Below, piece by piece: positions 36,316-50,339 of a DNA stretch of 64,000 nucleotides. Both the position numbers and the translations under genes were made by a program. Origin of the DNA: Anisus vortex (Eukaryota > Mollusca > Gastropoda > Planorbidae); assembly GCA_949126835.1 (NCBI GenBank), contig CASBPS010000159.1, positions 62,001-126,000 of the forward strand. Reading direction: 5' to 3'. The stretch's first letter is position 1; each line of letters starts with the position of its first letter. The notes below the pieces were generated by a model. That model saw only the letters and a list, made by a program, of their open reading frames with translations. It was not told where the DNA came from and searched no databases.

Positions 36316-37924
36316 CTATAGCAGACGAAATCGGAGCTGGTCACCAATTTTATCTTCAATTTTAAAAAGGCCACTAAGTGCGGGGCTATAGCAGACGAAA
36401 TCGGAGCTAGTCACAAATTTTATCTTCAATTTAATAACGTTACAAAGTGCGGGGCTATAGCAGACGAAATCGGAGCTAGTCAACAATTTTATCTTCAATT
36501 TTAAAAGAGTTACTAAGTGCGGGGCTATAGCAGACGAAATCGGAGCTAGTCACCAATTTTATCTTCAATTTTAAAAAGATTACTAAGTGCGGGGCTATAG
36601 CAGACTAAATCAGAGCTAGTCACCAATTTTATTTTCAATTTTAAAAAGGTTACTAAGTGCAGGGCTATAGCAGATGAAATCGGAGCTAGTCACCAAATTT
36701 ATCTTCAATTTTTAAAAAGGTTACTAAGTGCGGGGCTATAACAGACAAAATCGGAGCTAGTCACCAATTTTATCTTCAATTTTAAAAAGGTTACTAAATG
36801 CGGGGCTATAGCAGACGAAATAAGAGCTAGTCACCCATTTTATCTTCAATTTTTAAAAGGTTACTAATTGCGGGGCTATAGCAGACGAAATCGGAGCTGG
36901 TCACCAATTTTATCTTTAATTTTAAAAAGGCTACCAAGTGCGGGGCTATAGCAGACGAAATCGGAGCTAGTCACCAATTTTATCTTCAATTTAATAACGT
37001 TACTAAGTGCGGGGCTATAGCAGAAAAAATCGGAGCTAGTCAAGAATTTTATCTTCACTTTTAAAAAGGTTACTAAGTGCGGGGCTATAGCAGACGAAAT
37101 CGGAGGTAGTCACCAATTTTATCTTCAATTTTAAAAAGGTTACTAAGTGCGGGGCTATAGCAAACAAAATCGGAGCTAGTCACCAATTTTATCTTCAATT
37201 TAATAACGTTACTAAGTGCGGGGCTATAGCAGACGAAATCGGAGCTAGTCAACAATTTTATCTTCAATTTTTAAAATGTTACTCAGTGCGGGGCTATAGC
37301 AGACGAATTCGGAGCTAGTCACCAATTTTATCTTCAATTTTAAAAAGGTTACTAAGTGCGGGGCTATAGCAGACGAAATCGGAGCTAGTCACCAATTTTA
37401 TCTTCAAATTTAAAAAGGCTACTAAGTGCGGGGCTATAGCAGACGAAATCGGAGCTAGTCACCAATTTTATCCTCAATTTTAAAAAGGTTACTAAGTGCG
37501 GGGCTATAGCAGACAAAATCGGAGCTAGTCACCAATTTTATCTTCAATTTTAAAAAGGTTACTAAATGCGGGGCTATAGCAGATGAAATCGGAGCTAGTC
37601 ACCAATTTTATCCTCAATTTTAAAAAGGTTACTGAGTGCGGGGCTATAGCAGACAAAATCGGAGCTAGTCACCAATTTTATCTTCAATTTTAAAAAGGTT
37701 ACTGAGTGCGGGGCTATAGCAGACGAAATCGGAGCTAGTCACCAATTTTATCTTCAATTTTAAAAAGGTTACTAAGTGCGGGGCTATAGCAGACTAAATC
37801 AGAGCTAGTCATCAAATTTATCTTCAATTTTTAAAAAGGTTACTAAGTGCGGGGCTATAACAGACGAAATCGAAGCTAGTCACCCATTTTATCTTCAATT
37901 TTTAAAAGGTTACTAAGTGCGGGG
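36316..37924 (+). repeat. 1,609-bp higher-order unit, copy 2
   Basis: This copy has the same monomer order and length as copy 1, with triplets at 36,316, 36,876 and 37,085. By eye only scattered substitutions separate them, such as GGCCACTAAG near 36,370, TATCTTCAAATTTAAAAAGG near 37,400 (TTCAATTTTAAAA in copy 1) and GTCATCAAATTT near 37,808. Confidence 0.85.
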
Positions 37925-38890
37925 CTATAGCAGACGAAATCGGAGCTGGTAACCAATTTTATCTTCAATTTTAAAAAGGATTCTAAGTGCGGGGCTATAG
38001 CAGACGAAATCGGAGCTAGTCACAAATTTTATCTTCAATTTAATAACGTTACAAAGTGCGGGGCTATAGCAGACGAAATCGGAGCTAGTCAACAATTTTA
38101 TCTTCAATTTTAAAAGAGTTACTAAGTGCGGGGCTATAGCAGACGAAATCGGAGCTAGTCACCAATTTTATCTTCAATTTTAAAAAGATTACTAAGTGCG
38201 GGGCTATAGCAGACTAAATCAGAGCTAGTCACCAATTTTATTTTCAATTTTAAAAAGGTTACTAAGTGCAGGGCTATAGCAGATGAAATCGGAGCTAGTC
38301 ACCAAATTTATCTTCAATTTTTAAAAAGGTTACTAAGTGCGGGGCTATAACAGACGAAATCGGAGCTAGTCACCAATTTTATCTTCAATTTTAAAAAGGT
38401 TACTAAATGCGGGGCTATAGCAGACGAAATAAGAGCTAGTCACCCATTTTATCTTCAATTTGTAAAAGGTTACTAATTGCGGGGCTATAGCAGACGAAAT
38501 CGGAGCTGGTCACCAATTTTATCTTCAATTTTAAAAAGGCTACCAAGTGCGGGGCTATAGCAGACGAAATCGGAGCTAGTCACCAATTTTATCTTCAATT
38601 TAATAACGTTACTAAGTGCGGGGCTATAGCAGACGAAATCGGAGCTAGTCAAGAATTTTATCTTCACTTTTAAAAAGGTTACTAAGTGCGGGGCTATAGC
38701 AGACGAAATCGGAGGTAGTCACCAATTTTATCTTCAATTTTAAAAAGGTTACTAAGTGCGGGGCTATAGCAGACAAAATCGGAGCTAGTCACCAATTTTA
38801 TCTTCAATTTAATAACGTTACTAAGTGCGGGGCTATAGCAGACGAAATCGGAGCTAGTCAACAATTTTATCTTCAATTTTTTAAATGTTA
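37925..38890 (+). repeat. 1,609-bp higher-order unit, copy 3 (partial)
   Basis: The copy is in register with copies 1 and 2 through its triplets at 37,925, 38,485 and 38,694. It then stops: the expected GACGAATTCGGAGC monomer near 38,912 is instead GACGAAATCGGAGC, and the following monomers resemble those around 24,990-25,130. Private changes are GGTAACCAATT, GGATTCTAAG and AATTTGTAAAAGG. Confidence 0.8.
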
Positions 38891-41800
38891 CTCAGTGCGG
38901 GGCTATAGCAGACGAAATCGGAGCTAGTCACCAATTTTATCTTCAATTTTAAAAAGGTTACTAAGTGCGGGGCTATAGCAAACGAAATCGGAGCTAGTCA
39001 CCAATTTTATCTTCAATTTTAAAAAGGCTACTAAGTGCGGGGCTATAGCAGACAAAATCGGAGCTAGTCACCAATTTTATCTTCAATTTTAAAAAGGTTA
39101 CTAGGTGCGGGGCTATAGCAGACGAAATCGGAGCTAGTCACCAATTTTATCTTCAATTTTATAAAGGTTACTAAACGCGGGACTTAAGCAGACGAAATCG
39201 GAGCTAGTCACCAATTTTATCTTCAATTTTAAAAAGGTTACTAAGTGCGGGGCTATAGCAGACGAAATCGGAGCTAGTCACCAATTTTATCCTCAATTTT
39301 AAAAAGGTTACTAAGTGCGGGGCTATAGCAGACGAAATCGGAGCTAGTCACCAATTTTATCTTCAATTTTAAAAAGGTTACTAAGTGCGGGGCTATAGCA
39401 GATGAAATCGGAGCTAGTCACCAATTTTATCTTCAATTTTAAAAAGGTTACTGAGTGCGGGGCTATAGCAGACGAAATCGGAGCTAGACACCAATTTTAT
39501 CTTCAATTTTAAAAAGGTTACTGAGTGCGGGGCTAAAGCAGACGAAATCGGAGCTAGTCACCAATTTTATCTTCAATTTTAAAAAGGTTACTAAGTGCGG
39601 GGCTATAGCAGACTAAATCAGAGCTAGTCACCAAATTTATCTTTAATTTTTAAAAAGGTTACTAAGTGCGGGGCTATAACAGACGAAATTGAAGCTAGTC
39701 ACCAATTTTATCTTCAATTTTAAAAAGGTTACTAAATGCGGCGCTATAGCAGACAAAATAAGAGCTAGTCACCCATTTTATCTTCAATTTTTAAAAGGTT
39801 ACTAAGTGCGGGGCTATAGCAGACGAAATCGGAGCTGGTCACCAATTTTATCTTCAATTTTAAAAAGGCTACTAAGTGCGGGGCTATAGCTGACGAAATC
39901 GGAGCTAGTCAACAATTTTATCTTCAATTTTAAAAAGGTTACTAAGTGCGGGGCTATAGCAGACGAAATCGGAGATAGTCACCAATTTTATCTTCAATTT
40001 TAAAAAGGTTACTAAGTGCGGGGCTATAGCAGACGAAATCGGAGCTAGTCACCAATTTTATCTTCAATTTTAAAAAGGTTACTAAGTGCGGGGCTATAGC
40101 AGACGAAATCGGAGCTAGTCACCAATTTTATCTTCAATTTTTAAAAGGTTACTAATTGCGGGGCTATAGCAGACGAAATCAGAGCTGGTCACCAATTTTA
40201 TCTTCAATTTAAAAAAGGCTACTAAGTGCGGGGCTATAGCAGACGAAATCGGAGCTAGTCACCAATTTTATCTTCAACTTTTAAAAGGTTACTAATTGCG
40301 GGGCTATAGCAGACGAAATCGGAGCTAGTCAACAATTTTATCTTCAATTTTAAAAAGGTTACTAAGTGCGGGGCTTTAGCAGACGAAATCGGAGGTAGTC
40401 ACCAATTTTATCTTCAATTTTAAAAAGGTTACTAAGTGCGGGGCTATAGCAGACAAAATCGGAGCTAGTCAACAATTTTATCTTCAATTTTAAAACGGTT
40501 ACTAAGTGCGGGGCTATAGCAGACGAAATCGGAGCTAGTCACCAATTTTATCTTCAATTTTATAAAGGTTATTAAACGCGGGACTAAAGCAGACGAAATC
40601 GGAGCTAGTCACCAATTTTATCTTCAATTTTAAAAAGGTTACTAAGTGCGGGGCTATAGCAGACGAAATCGGAGCTAGTCACCAATTTTATCTTCAATTT
40701 TAAAAAGGTTACTAAGTGCGAGGCTATAGCAGACGAAATCGGAGCTAGTCACCAATTTTATCTTCAATTTTAAAAAGGTTACTAAGTGCGGGGCTATAGC
40801 AAACGAAATCGGAGCTAGTCACCAATTTTATCTTCAATTTTAAAAAGGTTACTGAGTGCGGGGCTATAGCAGACGAAATCGGAGCTAGTCACCAATTTTA
40901 TCTTCAATTTTAAAAAGGCTACTAAGTGCGGGGCTATAGCAGACTAAAACAGAGCTAGTCAACAATTTTATCTTCAATTTTAAAAAGGTTACTATGTGCA
41001 GGTCTTTAGCAGACGAAATCAGAGCTAGTCACCAATTTTATCTTCAATTTTAAAAAGGTTACTAAGTGCGGGACTAAAGCAGACGAAATCGGAGCTAGTC
41101 ACCAATTTTATTTTCTATTTTAAAAAGGTTACTAGGTGCGGGGATATAGCAGACGAAATCGGAGCTAGTCACCAATTTTATCTTCAATTTTAAAAAGGTT
41201 ACTAAGTGCGGGGCTATAGCAGACGAAATCGGAGCTAGTTACCAATTTTATCTTTAATTGTAAAAAGGTTACTAAGTGCGGGGCTATAGCAGACGAAATC
41301 GGAGCTAGTCACCAATTTTATCTTCAATTTTAAAAAGGTTACTAAGTGCGGGGCTATAGCAGACGAAATCGGAGCTAGTCACCAATTTTATCTTCAATTT
41401 TAAAAAGGTTACTAAGTGCGGGGCTATAGCAGACGAAATCGGAGCTAGTCACCAATTTTATCTTCAATTTTTAAAAGGTTACTAATTGCGGGGCTATAGC
41501 AGACGAAATCAGAGCTGGTCACCAATTTTATCTTCAATTTAAAAAAGGCTACTAAGTGCGGGGCTATAGCAGACGAAATCGGAGCTAGTCACCAATTTTA
41601 TCTTCAACTTTTAAAAGGTTACTAATTGCGGGGCCATAGCAGACGAAATCGGAGCTAGTCAACAATTTTATCTTCAATTTTAAAAAGGTTACTAAGTGCG
41701 GGGCTTTAGCAGACGAAATCGGAGGTAGTCACCAATTTTATCTTCAATTTTAAAAAGGTTACTAAGTGCGGGGCTATAGCAGACAAAATCGGAGCTAGTC

Positions 41801-43440
41801 AACAATTTTATCTTCAATTTTAAAAAGGCTACTAAGTGCGACGCTATAATAGACGAAATCGGAGCTAGTCACCAATTTTATCTTCAATTTTAAAACGGTT
41901 ACTAAGTGCGGGGCTATAGCAGACGAAATCGGAGCTAGTCACCAATTTTATCTTCAATTTTATTAAGGTTATTAAACGCGGGACTAAAGCAGACGAAATC
42001 GGAGCTAGTCACCAATTTTATCTTCAATTTTAAAAAGGTTACTAAGTGCGGGGCTATAGCAGACGAAATCGGAGCTAGTCACAAATTTTATCTTCAATTT
42101 TAAAAGGTTACTAAGTGCGAGGCTATAGCAGACGAAATCGGAGCTAGTCACCAATTTTATCTTCAATTTTAAAAAGGTTACTAAGTGCGGGGCTATAGCA
42201 GACGAAATCGGAGCTAGTCACCAATTTTATCTTCAATTTTAAAAAGGTTACTGAGTGCGGGGCTATAGCAGACGAAATCGGAGCTAGTCACCAATTTTAT
42301 CTTCAATTTTAAAAAGGCTACTAAGTGCGGGGCTATAGCAGACTAAAACAGAGCTAGTCAACAATTTTATCTTCAATTTTAAAAAGGTTACTATGTGCAG
42401 GTCTTTAGCAGACGAAATCAGAGCTAGTCACCAATTTTATCTTCAATTTTAAAAAGGTTACTAAGTGCGGGACTAAAGCAGAAGAAATCGGAGCTAGTCA
42501 CCAATTTTATTTTCTATTTTAAAAAGGTTACTAGGTGCGGGGATATAGCAGACGAAATCGGAGCTAGTCACCAATTTTATCTTCAATTTTAAAAAGGTTA
42601 CTAAGTGCGGGGCTATAGCAGACGAAATCGGAGCTAGTTACCAATTTTATCTTTAATTGTAAAATGGTTACTAAGTGCGGGGCTATAGCAGGCAAAATCG
42701 GAGCTAGTCATCAATTTTATCTTCAATTTTAAAAAGGTTACTAAGTGCGGGGCTATAGCAGACGAAATCAGACCTAGTCACCAATTTTATCTTCAATTTT
42801 AAAAAGGTTACTAAGTGCGGGGCTATAGCAGACGAAATCAGAGCTAGTTGCCAATTTTATCTTCAATTTTTAAAAAGGTTACTAAATGCGGGGCTATAGC
42901 AGACGAAATCGAAGCTAGTCACCAATTTTATCTTCAATTTTAAAATGGTTACTAAATGCGGGACTATAGCAGACGAAATCGGAGCTAGTCACGAAATTTA
43001 TCTTTAATTTTAAAAAGGTTACTAAGTGCGGGGCTATAGCAGACGAAATCGAAGCTAGTCACCAATTTTATCTTCAATTTTAAAAAGGTTACTAAATGCG
43101 GTGCTATAGCAGACGAAATAAGAGCTAGTCACCAAATTTATCTTCAATTTTAAAAAGGTTACTAAGTGCGGGGCTATAGCAGACGAAATCGGAGCTAGTC
43201 ACCAATTTTATCTTCAATTTTGAAAAGGTTACTAATTGCGGGGCTATAGCAGACGAAATCGGAGCTAGTCACCAATTTTATCTTCAATTTTAAAAAGGTT
43301 ACTAAGTGCGGGGCTATAGCAGACGAAATCAGAGCTAGTCACCAATTTTATCTTCAATTTTAAAAAGGTTACTAAGTGCGGGGCTATAGCAGACGAAATC
43401 GGAGCTAGTCACCAAATTTATCTTCAATTTTTAAAAAGGT
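38891..43440 (+). repeat. right-hand family, first instance, with a 1.33-1.40-kb duplication
   Basis: The derived class B marker GACTTAAGCA first appears at 39,181. The stretch 39,181-40,080 matches 44,991-45,890 at +5,810. Inside, about 40,080-41,265 is tandemly repeated as about 41,410-42,660: TTTAAAAAAGGC, CAACTTTTAAAAGG, GGGGCTTTAGC, GGAGGTAGTC, GACTAAAACAGAGC, CTATGTGCAGG and GGGGATATAGC all recur. The offset is 1,330 bp and then 1,399 bp, because the second copy has one extra monomer carrying GCGACGCTATAATAG (41,840). Confidence 0.78.
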
Positions 43441-44160
43441 TACTAAGTGCGGGGCTATAGCCGACGAATTCGAAGCTAGTCACCAATTTTATCTTCAATT
43501 TTAAAAAGGTTACTAAATGCGACGCTATAGAAGACGAAATAAGAGCGAGTCACCAATTTTATCTTCAATTTTAAAAAGGTTACTAAGTGCGGGGATATAG
43601 CAGACGAAATCAGAGCTAGTCACCAATTTTATCTTCAATTTAATAACGTTACTAAGTGCGGGGATATAGCAGACGAAATCGGAGCTAGTCACCAAATTTA
43701 TCTTCAATTTTTAAAAAGGTTACTAAGTGCGGGGCTATAACAGACGAAATCGAAGCTAGTCACAAATTGTATCTTCAATTTTAAAAAGGTTACTAAATTC
43801 GGGGCTATAGCAAACGAATTCGGAGCTAGTCACCAATTTTACCTTCAATTTAATAACGTTACTAAGTGCGGGGCTATAGCAGACGAAATCGGAGCTAGTC
43901 AACAATTTTATCTTCAATTTTAAAAAGGTTACTAAATCGGGGCTATAGCAGACGAAATCGGAGCTAGTCACCAATTTTATCTTCATTTTTAAAAAGGTTA
44001 CTAAGTGCGGGGCTATAGCAGACAAAATCGGAGCTAGTCACCAATTTTATCTTCAATTTTAAAAAGGCTACTAAGTGCGACGCTATAGCAGACGAAATCG
44101 GAGCTAGTCACCAATTTTATCTTCAATTTTAAAAGGGTTACTGAGTGCGGGGCTATAGCA
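43440..44160 (+). repeat. pocket of more diverged monomers
   Basis: This is still satellite, but with a local cluster of unusual changes: GCGACGCTATAGAAGACG, GAGCGAGTC, GCGGGGATATAGC beside a 69-bp AATAACG monomer, AAATTGTATC, AAATTCGGGG, GCAAACGAATTCGG, TTTACCTTC, and a 69-bp unit (43,881-43,949) in which GTGCGGGG has become ATCGGGG. Some of the set recurs with its order kept near 53,540-53,810 and 60,615-60,885. It lies between two long blocks of the right-hand family and may be an old joint. Confidence 0.7.
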
Positions 44161-47100
44161 GACGAAATCGGAGCTAGTCACCAATTTTATCTTCAATTTT
44201 AAAAAGGTTACTAAGTGCGGGGCTATAGCAGACTAAATCAGAGCTAGTCACCAAATTTATCTTTAATTTATAAAAAGGTTACTAAGTGCGGGGCTATAAC
44301 AGACGAAATGGAAGCTAGTCACCAATTTTATCTTCAATTTTAAAAAGGTTACTAAATGCGGGGCTATAGCAGACGAAATAAGAGCTAGTCACCCATTTTA
44401 TCTTCAATTTTTAAAAGGTTACTAAGTGCGGGGCTATAGCAGACGAAATCGGAGCTGGTCACCAATTTTATCTTCAATTTTAAAAAGGCTACTAAGTGCG
44501 GGGCTATAGCTGACGAAATCGGAGCTAGTCACAAATTTTATCTTCAATTTAATAACGTTACTAAGTGCGGGGCTATAGCAGACGAAATCGGAGCTAGTCA
44601 ACAATTTTATCTTCAATTTTAAAAGGGTTACTAAGTGCGGGGCTATAGCAGACGAAATCGGAGCTAGTCACCAATTTTATCTTCAATTTTAAAAAGGTTA
44701 CTAAGTGCGGGGCTATAGCAGACTAAATCAGAGCTAGTCACCAATTTAATCTTCAATTTTAAAAAGGTTACTAACTGCAGGGCTATAGCAGACGAAATCG
44801 GAGCTAGTCTCCAAAATTATCTTCAATTTTTAAAAAGGTTACTAAGTGCGGGGCTATAACAGACGAAATCGAAGCTAGTCACCGATTTTATCTTCAATTT
44901 TAAAAAGGTTTTTAAATCGGGGCTATAGCAGACGAAATCGGAGCTAGTCACCAATTTTATCTTCAACTTTATAAAGGTTACTAAACGCGGGACTTAAGCA
45001 GACGAAATCGGAGCTAGTCACCAATTTTATCTTCAATTTTAAAAAGGTTACTAAGTGCGGGGCTATAGCAGACGAAATCGGAGCTAGTCACCAATTTTAT
45101 CCTCAATTTTAAAAATGTTACTAAGTGCGGGGCTATAGCAGACGAAATCGGAGCTAGTCACCAATTTTATCTTCAATTTTAAAAAGGTTACTAAGTGCGG
45201 GGCTATAGCAGATGAAATCGGAGCTAGTCACCAATTTTATCTTCAATTTTAAAAAGGTTACTGAGTGCGGGGCTATAGCAGACGAAATCGGAGCTAGACA
45301 CCAATTTTATCTTCAATTTTAAAAAGGTTACTGAGTGCGGGGCTAAAGCAGACGAAATCGGAGCTAGTCACCAATTTTATCTTCAATTTTAAAAAGGTTA
45401 CTAAGTGCGGGGCTATAGCAGACTAAATCAGAGCTAGTCACCAAATTTATCTTTAATTTTTAAAAAGGTTACTAAGTGCGGGGCTATAACAGACGAAATT
45501 GAAGCTAGTCACCAATTTTATCTTCAATTTTAAAAAGGTTACTAAATGCGGGGCTATAGCAGACAAAATAAGAGCTAGTCACCCATTTTATCTTCAATTT
45601 TTAAAAGGTTACTAAGTGCGGGGCTATAGCAGACGAAATCGGAGCTGGTCACCAATTTTATCTTCAATTTTAAAAAGGCTACTAAGTGCGGGGCTATAGC
45701 TGACGAAATCGGAGCTAGTCAACAATTTTATCTTCAATTTTAAAAAGGTTACTAAGTGCGGGGCTATAGCAGACGAAATCGGAGCTAGTCACCAATTTTA
45801 TCTTCAATTTTAAAAAGGTTACTAAGTGCGGGGCTATAGCAGACGAAATCGGAGCTAGTCACCAATTTTATCTTCAATTTTAAAAAGGTTACTAAGTGCG
45901 GGGCTATAGCAGACGAAATCGGAGCTAGTCACCAATTTTATCTTCAATTTTTAAAAGGTTACTAATTGCGGGGCTATAGCAGACGAAATCAGAGCTGGTC
46001 ACCAATTTTATCTTCAATTTAAAAAAGGCTACTAAGTGCGGGGCTATAGCAGACGAAATCGGAGCTAGTCACCAATTTTATCTTCAATTTTTAAAATGTT
46101 ACTAATTGCGGGGCTATAGCAGACGAAATCGGAGCTAGTCAACAATTTTATCTTCAATTTTAAAAAGGTTACTAAGTGCGGGGCTTTAGCAGACGAAATC
46201 GGAGGTAGTCACCAATTTTATCTTCAATTTTAAAAAGGTTACTAAGTGCGGGGCTATAGCAGACAAAATCGGAGCTAGTCAACAATTTTATCTTCAATTT
46301 TAAAAAGGCTACTAAGTGCGACGCTATAATAGACGAAATCGGAGCTAGTCACCAATTTTATCTTCAATTTTAAAACGGTTACTAAGTGCGGGGCTATAGC
46401 AGACGAAATCGGAGCTAGTCACCAATTTTATCTTCAATTTTAAAAAGGTTACTAAGTGCGGGGCTAAAGCAGATGAAATCGGAGATAGTCACCAATTTTA
46501 TCTTCAATTTTAAAAAGGTTACTAGGTGCGGGGCTATAGCAGACGAAATCGGAGCTAGTCACCAATTTTATCTTCAATTTTATAAAGGTTATTAAACGCG
46601 GGACTAAAGCAGACGAAATCGGAGCTAGTCACCAATTTTATCTTCAATTTTAAAAAGGTTACTAAGTGCGGGGCTATAGCAGACGAAATCGGAGCTAGTC
46701 ACCAATTTTATCTTCAATTTTAAAAAGGTTACTAAGTGCGGGGCTATAGCAGACGAAATCGGAGCAAGTCACCAATTTTATCTTCAATTTTAAAAAGGTT
46801 ACTAAGTGCGGGGCTATAGCAGACGAAATCGGAGCTAGTCACCAATTTTATCTTCAATTTTAAAAAGGTTACTGAGTGCGGGGCTATAGCAGACGAAATC
46901 GGAGCTAGTCACCAATTTTATCTTCAATTTTAAAAAGGTTACTAAGTGCGGGGCTATAGCAGACTAAAACAGAGCTAGTCAACAATTTTATCTTCAATTT
47001 TAAAAAGGTTACTATGTGCAGGGCTTTAGCAGACGAAATCAGAGCTAGTCACCAATTTTATCTTCAATTTTAAAAAGGTTACTAAGTGCGGGACTAAAGC

Positions 47101-47951
47101 AGACGAAATCGGAGCTAGTCACCAATTTTATTTTCAATTTTAAAAAGGTTACTAGGTGCGGGGATATAGCAGACGAAATCGGAGCTAGTCACCAATTTTA
47201 TCTTCAATTTTAAAAAGGTTACTAAGTGCGGGGCTATAGCAGACGAAATCGGAGCTAGTTACCAATTTTATCTTTAATTGTAAAATGGTTACTAAGTGCG
47301 GGGCTATAGCAGGCAAAATCGGAGCTAGTCATCAATTTTATCTTCAATTTTAAAAAGGTTACTAAGTGCGGGGCTATAGCAGACGAAATCAGACCTAGTC
47401 ACCAATTTTATCTTCAATTTTAAAAAGGTTACTAAGTGCGGGGCTATAGCAGACGAAATCGGAGCTAGTTGCCAATTTTATCTTCAATTTTTAAAAAGGT
47501 TACTAAATGCGGGGCTATAGCAGACGAAATCGAAGCTAGTCACCAATTTTATCTTCAATTTTAAAATGGTTACTAAATGCGGGACTATAGCAGACGAAAT
47601 CGGAGCTAGTCAAGAAATTTATCTTCAATTTTAAAAAGGTTACTAAGTGCGGGGCTATAGCAGACGAAATCGAAGCTAGTCACCAATTTTATCTTCAATT
47701 TTAAAAAGGTTACTAAATGCGGTGCTATAGCAGACGAAATAAGAGCTAGTCACCAAATTTATCTTCAATTTTAAAAAGGTTACTAAGTGCGGGGCTATAG
47801 CAGACGAAATCGGAGCTAGTCACCAATTTTATCTTCAATTTTGAAAAGGTTACTAAGTGCGGGGCTATAGCAGACGAAATCGGAGCTAGTCACCAATTTT
47901 ATCTTCAATTTTAAAAAGGTTACTAAGTGCGGGGCTATAGCAGACGAAATC
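44160..47951 (+). repeat. right-hand family, second instance
   Basis: The start (44,220-44,830) shares GCTGACGAAATC, CACAAATTTT, AATAACG and TTTTAAAAGGGTTAC with 22,880-23,480 and 26,940-27,530, so it descends from the 4.1-kb family. From 45,559 it repeats 39,749 onward at +5,810 and is repeated at 49,411 at +3,852 (55 x 70 + 2). It includes GCGACGCTATAATAG at about 46,320, GCAGGCAAAATC at about 47,310 and GACCTAGTC near 47,393. The block passes into the 7,076-bp duplication with no visible break on its left side. Confidence 0.8.
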
Positions 47952-50339
47952 AGAGCTAGTCACCAATTTTATCTTCAATTTTAAAAAGGTTACTAAGTGC
48001 GGGGCTATAGCAGACGAAATCGGAGCTAGTCACCAAATTTATCTTCAATTTTTAAAAAGGTTACTAAGTGCGGGGCTATAGCCGACGAATTCGAAGCTAG
48101 TCACCAATTTTATCTTCAATTTTAAAAAGGTTACTAAATGCGACGCTATAGCAGACGAAATAAGAGCGAGTCACCAATTTTATCTTCAATTTTAAAAAGG
48201 TTACTAGGTGCGGGGCTATAGCAGACGAAATCGGAGCTAGTCACCAATTTTATCTTCAATTTTATAAAGGTTATTAAATGCGGGGCTATAGCAGACGAAA
48301 TAAGAGCTAGTCACCCATTTTATCTTCAATTTTTAAAAGGTTACTAAGTGCGGGGCTATAGCAGACGAAATCGGAGCTGGTCACTAATTTTATCTTCAAT
48401 TTTAAAAAGGCTACTAAGTGCGGGGCTATAGCTGACGAAATCGGAGCTAGTCACAAATTTTATCTTCAATTTAATAACGTTACTAAGTGCGGGGCTATAG
48501 CAGACGAAATCGGAGCTAGTCAACAATTTTATCTTCAATTTTAAAAGGGTTACTAAGTGCGGGGCTATAGCAGACGAAATCGGAGCTAGTCACCAATTTT
48601 ATCTTCAATTTTAAAAAGGTTACTAAGTGCGGGGCTATAGCAGACTAAATCAGAGCTAGTCACCAATTTAATCTTCAATTTTAAAAAGGTTACTAACTGC
48701 AGGGCTATAGCAGACGAAATCGGAGCTAGTCTCCAAAATTATCTTCAATTTTTAAAAAGGTTACTAAGTGCGGGGCTATAACAGACGAAATCGAAGCTAG
48801 TCACCGATTTTATCTTCAATTTTAAAAAGGTTACTAAATCGGGGCTATAGCAGACGAAATCGGAGCTAGTCACCAATTTTATCTTCAATTTTATAAAGGT
48901 TACTAAACGCGGGACTTAAGCAGACGAAATCGGAGCTAGTCACCAATTTTATCTTCAATTTTAAAAAGGTTACTAAGTGCGGGGCTATAGCAGACGAAAT
49001 CGGAGCTAGTCACCAATTTTATCTTCAATTTTAAAAAGGTTACTAAGTGCGGGGCTATAGCAGATGAAATCGGAGCTAGTCACCAATTTTATCTTCAATT
49101 TTAAAAAGGTTACTGAGTGCGGGGCTATAGCAGACGAAATCGGAGCTAGACACCAATTTTATCTTCAATTTTAAAAAGGTTACTGAGTGCGGGGCTAAAG
49201 CAGACGAAATCGAAGCTAGTCACCAATTTTATCTTCAATTTTAAAAAGGTTACTAAGTGCGGGGCTATAGCAGACTAAATCAGAGCTAGTCACCAAATTT
49301 ATCTTTAATTTTTAAAAAGGTTACTAAGTGCGGGGCTATAACAGACGAAATTGAAGCTAGTCACCAATTTTATCTTCAATTTTAAAAAGGTTACTAAATG
49401 CGGGGCTATAGCAGACAAAATAAGAGCTAGTCACCCATTTTATCTTCAATTTTTAAAAGGTTACTAAGTGCGGGGCTATAGCAGACGAAATCGGAGCTGG
49501 TCACCAATTTTATCTTCAATTTTAAAAAGGCTACTAAGTGCGGGGCTATAGCTGACGAAATCGGAGCTAGTCAACAATTTTATCTTCAATTTTAAAAAGG
49601 TTACTAAGTGCGGGGCTATAGCAGACGAAATCGGAGCTAGTCACCAATTTTATCTTCAATTTTAAAAAGGTTACTACGTGCGGGGCTATAGCAGACGAAA
49701 TCGGAGCTAGTCACCAATTTTATCTTCAATTTTAAAAAGGTTACTAAGTGCGGGGCTATAGCAGACGAAATCGGAGCTAGTCACCAATTTTATCTTCAAT
49801 TTTTAAAAGGTTACTAATTGCGGGGCTATAGCAGACGAAATCAGAGCTTGTCACCAATTTTATCTTCAATTTAAAAAAAGCTACTAAGTGCGGGGCTATA
49901 GCAGACGAAATCGGAGCTAGTCACCAATTTTATCTTCAATTTTTAAAAGGTTACTAATTGCGGGGCTATAGCAGACGAAATCGGAGCTAGTCAACAATTT
50001 TATCTTCAATTTTAAAAAGGTTACTAAGTGCGGGGCTTTAGCAGACGAAATCGGAGGTAGTCACCAATTTTATCTTCAATTTTAAAAAGGTTACTAAGTG
50101 CGGGGCTATAGCAGACAAAATCGGAGCTAGTCAACAATTTTATCTTCAATTTTAAAAAGGCTACTAAGTGCGACGCTATAATAGACGAAATCGGAGCTAG
50201 TCACCAATTTTATCTTCAATTTTAAAACGGTTACTAAGTGCGGGGCTATAGCAGACGAAATCGGAGCTAGTCACCAATTTTATCTTCAATTTTAAAAAGG
50301 TTACTAAGTGCGGGGCTAAAGCAGATGAAATCGGAGATA

